Shown here piece by piece: positions 42,090-52,500 of a stretch of 64,000 nt of DNA. Where the stretch lies: assembly GCA_964035575.1 (NCBI GenBank), contig OZ037842.1:1240001-1304000 (forward strand), written 5' to 3'. The stretch's first letter is position 1, and each line of letters starts with the position of its first letter. Position numbers and translations under genes: made by a program. This DNA is from Rhynchopus sp. YZ270_cl-10 (Eukaryota > Euglenozoa > Diplonemea > Diplonemida > Diplonemidae). Under the pieces are notes generated by a model. The model saw only the letters and a list, made by a program, of their open reading frames with translations, made no database searches and had not been told where the DNA came from.

Positions 42090-44127
42090 ATGGCAGTGGC
42101 GGCACATGGACCGCTTCCATTTGAGGGGCGGACGGTTCATCTTGTCTCGGACCTGACCTTGAGGGAGCAGTTGTACCTTTACGAGAAGACACGTCTGTTG
42201 AAGCAGCACGAGACGGCAAAGGAGGCTTCAGAGAAGGCTTTGCTGTCGGGGTGCACGCCGACGCATCTTGATTTGAAGAACAACCCGCAGAAGTGTGCGG
42301 TGTACCTGATCTTCTGCGAGGAGTCGACCCGGACGAAGGACTCCTTCAGAAATGCGGCCGTCTTCCACCAGATGGACGTCAATGAAATCAGCGACGCAAA
42401 GTCCCTCTTCAAGAAGGAGACCGTCGCAGACGTCGTCAAGATGCTTGCAAGCTACTCCACAAAGAAGTCCCTCTTCGTCATCCGCTCTCCCATGGAAGGA
42501 GTCTGCAGATGGCTAGAAAACGCTATGGGGAGCGGCTTTGGCCCGCAAAAGCCTTGCTTCTTGAACGCAGGGGACGGCCGCCATACCCACCCTACTCTCG
42601 AATATGTTGATGTGTACACTCTGCTGGAGATCAACAACTTTGATAGGTCTGAAATCCACATTGCATTGGTGGGTGACCTGCAGAACGGAAGAACCGCGCA
42701 TTCAAAGGTGGATGGACTCAAGATTTTTGAGAAGGTAACAGTCGACCTGATCTCCCCACAGGAGATTGCGTACCCCGTTGAATACAAAATGAAGATGAAG
42801 GCGAATGGGTTTACTGTTCGCGAATTTACATCCATCGAGGAATATCTTGCGCAAAACGACAAATCAACTACAGCAAAGGTCTGGTCCTTCAGCAGACTGC
42901 AGATCAGCAGAATAGGCGAGGAGCTTCACGGACGGGAAGAGGACCTCTACAAGGCTGTCGTTTTCAAGGCAGAGTGGCGGTCACGCTTACCAGAGGGTGT
43001 CAAATTCTTGCAGACCCTTCCAAGAGATCCGACCCACCCTTTGATCCCTTACAGCTTTGACGGCGACAGCATCAATGCCTACGAGCGTGCATCATCAAAC
43101 GGTTATTGGGTGAGAATCACACTGCTCGGCATGGTGATGGGTCTGCTTGGGCAGGACTTTATCCCGCAGTCTCCTAAGCCATCTGATTTGGTGCCGACAT
43201 TGGGTGCAGGGGATATGTTCCAGGCAGACTTTATTACGAAGGTGTTGGTGAAGGAGAAGACGGAGCCCGAAACGAAAGGGCCGATCCATCACTTCGAGAA
43301 GGGTGTGGTGATTGACCATATCCTGAGGGGGGCGAGCAACCCAGAGTGCTGGGCGTTGGTAGACTCAATTCGTAAGGTGATGCATTGGATGTCCATGCTT
43401 GGGTCACATGGTGTGCACCATGGTGAAGGTGACGACAAGGTCACAAAGGGTGTCATCGCCATCCCTGATTTTAACTTCGCAAGCTGGCAGACAGAGGACC
43501 TCAAGAAGCTGGCAGCGCTCTCTCCAGGCTGCACCGTCAACATCATTGAGGGCTTCCACGTCAAGGAGAAGTACAGACTCGCTACACCAACCCGCATCTA
43601 CAACATCCCCAACGTGCAGTGCAAAAACATTAGTTGTGTTTCGAACCACAACCAGCCTGATGTATGGTTTAAGTTTCATCTACATAATGCAACTCACTGT
43701 AAAGAAACGTACAATTTTCGGTAGGAAAAAACCCTCCTTGAGAGTTTTGAAGTCCCAAAATTTACCTTAGTTTTTTACCCCTTCGATGTTTACTGGCATA
43801 TTTAGGCCAGCTTTTCTGTCAAAGCTACATATTTTACAAAAAAAAAATAACACAAAATATAAACAACAGGTTTTGTCTGACTTCCTGCGTGTCCCCTTCT
43901 ATGTCAGCACCGCTCTGAAGTGCAAACTGCCTGCATATGAGATCCGTCTTAAGGGTCAGTTTGCAGAGCTGAACCTGGGCGCGACTATCGACGAAGGCTC
44001 AGAGGACGGTGCCCTTGACGACAGCAAGTCGCCACGTTCCCTCCAGCAGAACTCTGGTCACTACCTCTTCGTCTGCAGATATTGCATGTGGCCACACTTC
44101 TACAAGGACATTTGGGCAAAGCATTGA
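42090..44127 (+). CDS. pyrBI: Aspartate carbamoyltransferase fused to a PyrI-type regulatory domain (PyrBI), 2 exons
   Basis: It condenses carbamoyl phosphate with aspartate in de novo pyrimidine synthesis. Exons are 42090-43661 and 43870-44127, giving 609 residues. The catalytic half shows the carbamoyl-phosphate loop STRTKDSF (79-86), GDGRHTHPT (161-169), VGDLQNGRTAHS, a diverged LPR loop (TLPRDP) and GYWVRITLL. From about residue 403 the sequence matches the PyrI regulatory chain: EKGVVIDHI, TVNIIEGFHVKEK, PTRIYNI, then four zinc ligands C511 and C516 (QCKNISC) and C593 and C596 (FVCRYC). Eukaryotic carbamoyltransferases normally lack this domain. Fused PyrB-PyrI is known from some bacteria such as Thermotoga. 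The intron falls inside the zinc domain, so the fusion is a nuclear eukaryotic gene rather than contamination. Allosteric control by nucleotides is inferred. Confidence 0.92.
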
Positions 44128-44913
44128 ATCTAGATCTAAAAAGAAGAAGAAAAAAATGAATGTTTGTGATTTTACCCCATGCACGGAATGTGCTACGAAA
44201 TAGTGGGGGGGTGGTCAGGAACAAGAAAATGTGAAGTATTGCTCTCATAGTGTCGTATTATGGTTTTATTTGGTGTGGTGTGTATACTGTGAGACTCAAA
44301 ATTTATCTTTGTTTTTTTGGGGGGGGATTCCCATTTCAAATTTTTGCACGTTATCTCCTTGCAAGTTTGTTGATTTGCTTTTGGGAAAAAAGAAGAAGAA
44401 GAGAAAAAGAGAAAAAAGTATAGTGTATCACACTCTAGGGTGGCTACACTATTACAACCAAGTTTTCAGAAGAAAAAAACAGTGGAGATTGCACAACTGT
44501 GGCAACACAACCGAGGCAACTACACTACTCCAACAATTTATCAAAAAAAAATATGAATAAGAAACCAATGCGAGAAGAGTAGGTAGCAAACCTTCGGAAT
44601 ATGGGGGAAGCTTGTGGTTTTTAAACGACAGCTTTTGCGAAGTGAATGGGGATTGTGAAGGATTTTTTTTGGTGTTGGAATAGAAAGTTTCGAAGCAGTG
44701 CCTTCAGCATACACAGAGCCATTGTTTTGCAATTATTTATGACTCTTTTTTTGGGGAGGGGAACAAAAAAAAAACCGCTAAAAGTAAAGAAAGCAATAAA
44801 AACTATTTCGGATTATCCTCGTTGAGCAAAAGACGCTACAATAGCTTTTTCTCAACACCAACTCAAATAATTATTATTTTGTTGTTGTTAACGACGACTA
44901 AGTGAGAGCTGGG

Positions 44914-45016
44914 TGGTGGATGTATTGTGTTAAAATTGCCCAACATAATACAACCCAGCTGTATTGAGACGTGTATTATGTATTATGATGGACAATTATC
45001 ACAATACAGCCACTAC
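44914..45016. mobile_element. Foldback MITE-like element, copy 2
   Basis: The left arm GGATGTATTGTGTTAAAATT+GCCCAACATAATAC pairs with the right arm, whose reverse complement is GGCTGTATTGTGATAATTGT+CCATCATAATACA. The centre holds CAGCTGTATTG as in copy 1 (40203-40313). It is non-coding. Confidence 0.65.
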
Positions 45017-45300
45017 TAAGAGAAGCTGACACTCATCCTTACCAACCATTTTCCAGGAATTTTTGTGATTTTTTTCTATTTCTCCCTTTTTTATTTTCAA
45101 AAAAGTAAATGCATTATGTCATCATGGGTCGGTTAGCAAAAATCAGAGAAAAAAAAAGCCGCCTTTCTCCTCTGGACTCCTTTGGACTCTGACAGTTTCT
45201 TTTTTTTTGATTTTTTTTCCACCGCCCTCACCCTTTACCACCCTCTTTTTTGCCATGCCATACAAAAACGAAAAAAAAAAAAGAAATTCTCCTCCTACAT

Positions 45301-45445
45301 TAGGCCAGTTGACGTCAGGGGGTCAGTTTAGGAAATTTGTCTATTTTTTTTTCTGGGAAATTGTGTCTTTTGATATTTTTTCCCATACTCCCATACCCTC
45401 CCATACCCTCTCATACCCTACCTCACCGTGACGTCAACTGGGCTA
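45301..45445. mobile_element. 145-bp MITE-like element with 17-bp terminal inverted repeats
   Basis: The left end TAGGCCAGTTGACGTCA and right end TGACGTCAACTGGGCTA pair with one mismatch in 17. The interior is T-rich with a degenerate CCCATAC repeat. The target-site duplication is uncertain. It sits only about 90 bp upstream of the MPP-alpha start codon, just before the likely trans-splice acceptor. Confidence 0.65.
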
Positions 45446-45532
45446 ATTATTAACCTTAACTTAACCTTTCTCCCCCTTCCACAATACAGCGTTGAGGAAT
45501 AAACCACTGTGCACCCCTCTCTTTGTTAAACA

Positions 45533-47262
45533 ATGTTCAAACGAAGCGCGTGCAGTGCGATGTACAGCACACCCCGTATGTCTGTTGCGGACTGCGGTGC
45601 TAAGGTTATTACCTTCTGCGAACAGCACCCTGTCAGCGGCGTTTCCATCTTCACTGGGATTGGCTCGAGGTTTGAGGATGAAAACACTGCAGGGTGCTCT
45701 CGGGTGTTGGAGAAGCTTGCATATGGAGTTACTGGGAAGGGAAAGGAAAGCTTTTTTAATGTCAGCGGGAACCTTGGTGTGCTGAACCAGAGAGAGGTGA
45801 TGATGTACCGTTTGGTCTGTTTGAGGTGGGAGGTGGAGGCAGCTTTTAAGCATCTCCTGAGGATGTCCGTACGCCCTGAGATCACCGAAGAAACGGTTCG
45901 TGAGGCGAAAAGCCTCTGCGTCTCCAGTACAGAGCTGATGAGGCAGGATCCATCAAAGATTCTCTTCGAGCTTCTGCACCAGGCAGCATGGAAGGACAAC
46001 ACCCTGGGTCTCCCTGCCGTCGAGGATGTGCTTCTCAACCCTAGTACAGACCTTGGTGCTATAGAGAACCATCTCCCCCACATCACACCAGAGGTCCTCA
46101 CGCAGTATCTCGATACGTTCGTTCAACCCTCGAGGATTACGGTTGCCGCCAGAGGTGTTGAGCACGAAGCCATGCTCGAAATTGTCAACTCCACTCTCGG
46201 CCCGATGTTCGAAGGAAAAACCGCACCCCGTCTCCCAGAGTTCCCTAAAGCACATTATACGGGTGGTGGTATGTCGTTTTGTGTTTTTTTTAAAGGGTGG
46301 ATCAGAAACTTTATCAATTTCAAAAAAAAATGAGGTGGTGAAAAATTTTTGAACCATTTTTTTTTCTTGCAGTGAAACTCCTGGAGAACCTGTCCGCCCC
46401 GCAGTCGATCCAAAAGTTTGAGGAGAAGAACCACACCCACGTTGGGATCATGTTCAACGGTGCGGCGCTGGAGCAGAAGGACCAGAACACGCAGCTGGTG
46501 GTGCAGACCATGCTTGGTGGGGGGATGTCATTCAGCGCAGGGGGGCCGGGGAAGGGGATGCTCACAAAGCTGTACCGTGAATGTCTCTGCAAGTATGTTG
46601 CTTTCCATCCCTTCCCATCAATCCAACTCAATCCATCAAAAAATATCAATATTTTGGGAAAACTGTCTACCTCACATCTACCTCACATCTTTCCTCTAAA
46701 CAACTCCTCACCAACTCTTCCTGGGTAATCCATAACCTTCGAGTGTAATGCCCTTTAGGCGTTTTTTTCTTCTCAGTATAATATTATGAATCTAACTTCT
46801 CCACCCTCCAATATTAATACCCACTTTTTTTCTTACAGCAACCGGTGGTTGGATGCGATTGAGGGACTCAGTGCTGCCTACAGTGATGCCGGTCTGTTGG
46901 GGATTTATGGTCAGGCCGACCATGACCACAGTGAAATGCTGTTTGATCTGATCAGGAAGCAGATGGCGACAATCCCGGAAAGGATCACTGATCCAATTGT
47001 GGTGATGGCGACGAACAAATGCCTGTCGCAGAAGCGAATGCAATTTGAGGAACGTTTGGCGTCTTTGGAGGAGGTCGGCCGTTGGGCGTCTACAGCAGAC
47101 CGTATGTTCTGCCACGAGGAGTTGCAGCAGGGAATATCCGAGGTCACCCTCCCCGTCATCCAGGACTTCGTCTCGAAAAGGGTGATGGGAACCCCTACCG
47201 TTGCTGTCTACGGAAATCTCAAAGGGCTCGAGTCCAGCCACCGTCTTCACAGCATTGTTTGA
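45533..47262 (+). CDS. PMPCA: Mitochondrial processing peptidase alpha subunit, 3 exons
   Basis: It is the non-catalytic, substrate-recognising partner of the beta subunit in the matrix enzyme that removes mitochondrial presequences. Exons are 45533-46268, 46373-46592 and 46839-47262 with GTATG...CAG introns, giving 459 residues. M16 peptidase folds are visible in both halves. The zinc-binding HxxEH motif of the beta subunit is absent, as expected for alpha. The diagnostic glycine-rich loop LGGGMSFSAGGPGKGM is at residues 294-309. Other family blocks are TGIGSRFEDENTAG near the N-terminus, VAARGVEHEAML and FNGAALEQKD. The core-2 subunit of complex III is a relative, but the glycine loop favours MPP alpha. 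An N-terminal presequence is short or unclear. A TA-flanked MITE begins 48 nt downstream of the stop. Confidence 0.9.
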
Positions 47263-47987
47263 AAAAAAAGAGGGAATTTGAAAAGGAAAAGAATATCTTG
47301 ACAATCATACTTGGACCGCCCGAAATAACACCTGGCGGAGTGCACAAGGGGTGAGGAAAAAAATTCACCCCTATTTTGTAAAGACATTTGAAGCACATAC
47401 AAAGTACATAAAATTAACAGGTATTGTTTCTACTCCAATGCTGTGGTTGTGCGCCTGAAATGTGCTCGAATTTTCCTGAATTACGTGTAAATTTCCTTCA
47501 AAACGCCCGAAATATATTTCGGGTACATTTCGGGCGATCCAAGTATGGACAATGTTTTGTCGTAGATCAAAAAATATATAAAAAAATGGAAGAAAAGTAG
47601 AGAAAGTCTCCGCCATTATTCAAAATGCAACGTTATTAAGTGAAAACCTATCCCTCAGGTGATATTGAGTTACAGACACACCCCACCTTTTTTTGTGGGG
47701 TGATCTGTCGAACACAAAAAGACAACTATTTCAAAAAGGGAAAAAGAGAAAAGGGTGTTCGTTGGCCTCTGATGGGGGAACAGTTGTGTGTGTTATTTTT
47801 TCTTCTTTTTTCTTTTCTTTTTGAAGCAAACAAGAATTGGGGGGTTTTTAAAAAAGGGTTTCAAACCGACATATATTTCCTAACGAAGCAAAGATCAAAA
47901 TAGAAAAAAAGGACTATTTTTTGTGACCTCAAAATAAAATGTACAAAACAAACATTACTTCAGGAGACCACACACACGAATAGAACA
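47263..47987. other. Intergenic spacer with a TA-flanked MITE
   Basis: There is no gene. It contains the inverted-repeat element at 47310-47543. A CATTACTTCAG acceptor-like site (47953-47963) lies 24 nt upstream of the PEX11 start. Confidence 0.6.
47310..47543. mobile_element. 234-bp Tc1/mariner-type MITE (TA-flanked)
   Basis: The left end CTTGGACCGCCCGAAAT and the right end, reverse complement CTTGGATCGCCCGAAAT, form a terminal inverted repeat with one mismatch in 17. Both ends are flanked by TA (47308-47309 and 47544-47545), the target duplication of the Tc1/mariner superfamily. There is no transposase. Internal hairpins GGGGTGA...TCACCCC and CCCGAAATATATTTCGGG are present. Confidence 0.7.
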
Positions 47988-48817
47988 ATGGACTCCGCCA
48001 CTGTGAATGCGATGCTTGCCAAGTCCAACGGACGCGACCTCATCATGGGTGTCGCACAGTTCCTCCCCGGAGTGCTTCTCCCCATTGCGGAGAAGGCCGG
48101 AAACACCGAGCTCATGACAACGCTGCAGAGCCTCTCCACACTCTCGGGGGGTTACCGTAGTGTGACCAGGTTGAGCTCTTTCTACGGCCTTGTGACAGTA
48201 TGTTCAAAAAAAAACAACCTTTTTTTTAACTCCTCCAATTTTGAAGCCTCAGCTGAGTCACCTTAAAATAATTGAGATTCTGTACGATACATATAAACAC
48301 TCTATTTTCTTCACAGAAAGGAAGCGTGCCGGCACTCCCCCAATCCCCGGAGGCAGCATTGAAGTTTATGTCCTGGCTCTGCGGGGCGATGTTCGTGCCT
48401 CTCGAGAACGAGGCTGTCCTCACCGGACACTCCGTGCTGAACCGTGGCCTCTCTGCGAAGAGGAAGGAGGAGCTTGGCCCGCGGTGTGTGTACTTCTGGT
48501 TCTGGTCGCTTGTGTTCGAACAGCTGACGCACCTGACAAACTTTGTGAAGAGCAAGAAGGCGAAGGACAAGAAGGGTGACTTCGTCTTCACAAAGTGGCT
48601 GCAGTCGTTCTGCTGGTTCCTCCTTGCTTGGGCGTCGATGCCGGCCACCGGAACCGTCAAGCTTCTGGCCAACCCTGAAGCCTCCCTCCTCCGCCCCCTT
48701 CACGCGCTTGTGGAGGCCACCACCGTGTCTGGCCTTGCGCTTGGACCCTTCGCACGCGCGGCATGCGGAATGGGTGCCACATCCCTCCAGATCATGGACT
48801 ACTTTGAGAGCAAGTAG
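47988..48817 (+). CDS. PEX11: Peroxisomal/glycosomal membrane protein PEX11, 2 exons
   Basis: PEX11 shapes and divides peroxisomes (glycosomes in Euglenozoa) from the membrane. Exons are 47988-48197 and 48317-48817, joined in phase 0 over a 119-nt GTATG...CAG intron, giving 236 residues, normal for the family. The N-terminus carries the amphipathic PEX11 opening (SNGRDLIMGVAQFLPGVLLP). Later segments are YFWFWSLVFEQLTHLTNFVK and a hydrophobic WLQSFCWFLLAWASMPATG. The C-terminal segment VSGLALGPFARAACGMGATS is a likely second membrane-associated helix. Trypanosomes have several PEX11-like proteins (PEX11, GIM5A/B), so paralogy is possible. No catalytic residues are expected. Confidence 0.85.
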
Positions 48818-49539
48818 ACCAGATTGTAGACAACTGAGGAAATAAAAGGTGAAAGATGCCCTTAGAGTGCTCCGAAGATGATTGGCGTTCAAAAGAAAAA
48901 GAAATTTGCCTCATTTTGGGCGCAAAGTTTGGAGTGCTGTCTTGTACGATAGTGATGCGTTTGGTGTTGAGGAAAAATAATTTTTTTGGATGGTTTTTTT
49001 TTTGTTGTGGTTCGATACACGGCGAGCAAAGTGGTTGTGTTGTGGAAGGGGCGGAGTGATGATTTCTCAAGGTTAATTGAAGGGCAATATTTCTCAAAAT
49101 CGGTTGGTTTGTGTTTGAAGGAAATGATTAGAGTTTCGCCACAAGGGTGGGTTATGAGTGGGAAAACACAACATGGAATTGGCAACAAAAAACAAAAAAA
49201 AACAAAAACAAAAAAAAAAAAAACAAAGGAATCAACAAAACCAATAACGGCGCAAAATTTTGCTTTGCCGCGTGCCACCTTCATCCGTTCCCTTTTATTC
49301 CCTTAGTTTCTCTCTCTCGTACCAAAAAATTAAAACGTTTATTACAGTGTCTTCCCGTGTGTGGGTTTTTGGGGAGGGTTGGCTGTGCGGGGGGCTTTAC
49401 CCTCACCCTCACCCTCCCCCTCCCTGTGATATGTGCCTTATCCAGAACAAAAACGTGACCCCCAACATACTCTACTCTTAGCTCAAGCCACACCACCGCC
49501 ACCATCACCACCACCGCCACCACACAGGGTAAGGGCGTT
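48818..49539. other. Intergenic spacer
   Basis: About 720 nt without a gene. The A-rich stretch near 49180-49230 and the CACC-rich stretch 49484-49527 stand out. The latter ends in CACACAG and is the likely trans-splice acceptor for the NPHP4 gene. Confidence 0.6.
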
Positions 49540-52500
49540 ATGCCCAAGGTACCAAGCAATGATGGGTCAGGGTCCTCTTCCCGGAGTGGGTCGAGTGCGA
49601 GCACAGGGAGCAGTGGCTCAAGTGCGAGCAGTGTAAGCACAGATGCAAGCAGTGCGGGTACCCAGTCCACGAGTCGGTCCTCAGCGTCGAGTAGAAGCAG
49701 CACAACAGGAACCTCCGCATCAGCGTCGCGCAGCAGTGCGTCACGCTCGGGGACAGAGACAGCCGGAACCAGCGCGTCCTCCAGGACAGGTACGTCGGCC
49801 AGCGGTACACGGACAGGCACCACCACGTCCGCAAGCGACACAGCCCGCACCTCTAGTGCAAGCACTGCCACCGGCACAGCAACAGGGAGTACCTCAGGGG
49901 GGACTGCTACCGCCACGTCGTCGGGGGGGACGGGGACGGGGACAGCGTCAGGCAGTACATCAGCAGGGACGGGGACAGGTACAGGTACTGGGACAAGTTC
50001 GTCGCGGACACGGACAAGCTTCTCGGGGAGCAGCTCGCTCGGGCGGACAAGTTCGTCACGTCGTACGGGGACAACAGTAACGGCAACTAGTGCGTCACAG
50101 CTGCGGTCTGCACAGAAGAGCAGCGGGTCAGGCACCACCACTGACGCAAGCAGGAGTGGCACGTCGGGATCGACCACGCAAACTTCTGGTAGCACCACAG
50201 CCACCGGGACGAGTGGAAGCGGGACTGCGACAGGCACCAGCACCGGTACTGATACCGGCACCGGCACCGGCACCGACACAGGAACGGAGACAGCAACACC
50301 CAGTGGGTCGACAGGGAGGACGACAAGCGAGTCTCGCACAGGGACAGGGACATCGACCAGCGCAACACGAACTGGTGCGACGACGAGTGGGCAGACGAGT
50401 GGGCAGACGTCAGGGGGGACGACGCAGACAGGCACGTCGAGCTCTTCTGCATCCACAAGCACGCACACTGGGAGCAGCAGCAGCACAGGGACGGGGACGG
50501 AGACGGGCAGCAGCAGTACACACAGCGATACCACGCACTCATCTGCGAGCTCGCACTCCACACACACAGGGAGCTCTGCAAGCACGTCACGGAGTAGTGG
50601 CACTCGCACCTCGGGCAGCAGTACGGGCACGGGTACAGGCACTGACACGGGCACGTCGAGCACGTCTAGTACAGGGTCAGGGTCAGGGTCAACAGAGAGC
50701 GCAAGCTCTGCCTTCGACACCTCTGCCGCAACACAGAAGCAGAGCTCTGCTTTTGACTCCGAAAGCGCGACCACTGCACAACTCTCTAAGAGCAGCCTTG
50801 CCGAGAAGAACACAAGCAACACCGAGGGCCCCAACCTGGGTGATGACACAGACCCTGTGGTGAAGGCACCCACGATCCCACCCATGGACTCTGCTGCGGA
50901 CAAGCCCACAGGTGAAAGCGAGGACACCCCACGCGAGGAGCCTCTCAAGCCGGACAAGCCAGCCAAGATCAACCCAGACGTGGCTGCACCTCCGCAGCAG
51001 CTTGTGTCGCCCCGCCTCGATGCAGACATGGAGCCTATCATCAAGAAGGGCAAAGAAAACGCTGGTGAGTACATGCCGTCCCCCAAGGCTGCAGTGCTCT
51101 CCGATGCGAGGTCCAAGCCTTCGCCAGTGGGTTCTGAAGGCAGCGGGGTAAGCTCCCCAAGACAGGCGGCTTCTGAACCAAAGTCGTCGCCAAGGCAGGA
51201 GGACAGAGAGTCGTTGGGGCAGTCCGTGCACATCCAGCGTGTGGACACGACAGGGGGGATCGGTGCGTACGACTCACCGGTGACACGGCCGATCCGCCCT
51301 GTGAAGCCCCCGCAGACGGTGGAGGAGCAGTCCGTGCTTTCCTCGTCCACAACCAGCTCAGGGTCTTCCACAGGGACGTCCACAGGGTCGTCCACGGGGT
51401 CGTCGGCAACATCATCCACATCTGCAGCGTCGTCAGGGTCATCGTGCACCTCAGATGAAGGACCCGTCAATATCGTCTCCCCAAAGCAATTCACACCTAC
51501 CTTCCGGGTTGGAACGTCCGTGGTGCAGTCGAAGTCGTCCGCAATTGCAGGGGTTTCCCCGGTGGCGAGTGGTGTCCCGCGTACGACGCGTGCCGCAGAT
51601 TCAACAGTCCGTTCGCGTGATGTGCAGAAGGCAGTGGCAACATGGGCACATACGTACTGTTCCAGTGCAGAGAACGCCGTTGCGAATACGTTGCATCCGG
51701 ACCGTGGGTTCTTCCCGGTGAGTGCGCGGAGCTCATCGCAGCCGCCGTCACTGCAGCAGCCTGTTGCGTATTATCAGCTCTTCTTTAAGTCGTTGTCGTT
51801 CTTTGACCCTGGCGAGGCACGGCAGACAGGGCGGGGGAACGAGTCTGCTGGGACTGGCCTGCCTCAGGGGACAGCGTTGGTGATGCAGGTCCTGACGCTG
51901 CGTGGGAAGGGTGACACATTGAGTGCGGATGCGACAGGCACACCACGCAGGGTGCTTATGGAAGAGCTCAGCGTGCGGCAGCCCTTCTTCTTCACCGCAC
52001 CGCTGGACGCGACGGCTGCGTTCAGTGTCACCCTCAGCATCCCTTCCGAGACGAGCCCGACTGGAGCGGTCTCCGGGGGGTGGGGCTTTGTTGTCCTGCG
52101 CGCACCACACCAAGAGAACCCACACCCAACCAGGGGGCAGTACGTCAGCACGTCGCCAACACTGACGCTCTACGCAGGATCGCCACAAGCACTGCAGCAC
52201 CTGCCGCTGCGTGTGATAGCAGACCACGCAACGGCGCTGTCGCCAAAGAAGACAGTCGACATCACCATCGCACAGTACTTCCTCAACGAGGCCGGAGCGC
52301 AGCGGCAGCACGGCCGGGTGTGCGACAGAATGTTCCCCCTAGCCATAGAGAGCGTCGCCTACCCACCAAGCGGGCTTGTTTGCCTCAACGATGCAAAGTC
52401 AGGCGATGCAACAGGCCCTGCTCGGGTTGCGGCTGGGCTCGCACTGCGCAAATTCAACCCCGACAAATCGCGTGGTCTTGCGGACCTGAGTGTACTGGAT

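Larger units (their letters stand above)
44128..45532. other. Intergenic spacer with two small inverted-repeat elements
   Basis: There is no gene. It holds MITE-like elements at 44914-45016 and 45301-45445. A pyrimidine tract ending ACAATACAG at 45481-45489 precedes the processing-peptidase start. Confidence 0.6.

Noticed and set aside
49281-51494. A 737-codon minus-strand open frame
   Set aside because: It is the antisense shadow of the Ser/Thr/Gly-rich head of NPHP4. Its valine/proline/aspartate composition follows from the complementary codons.
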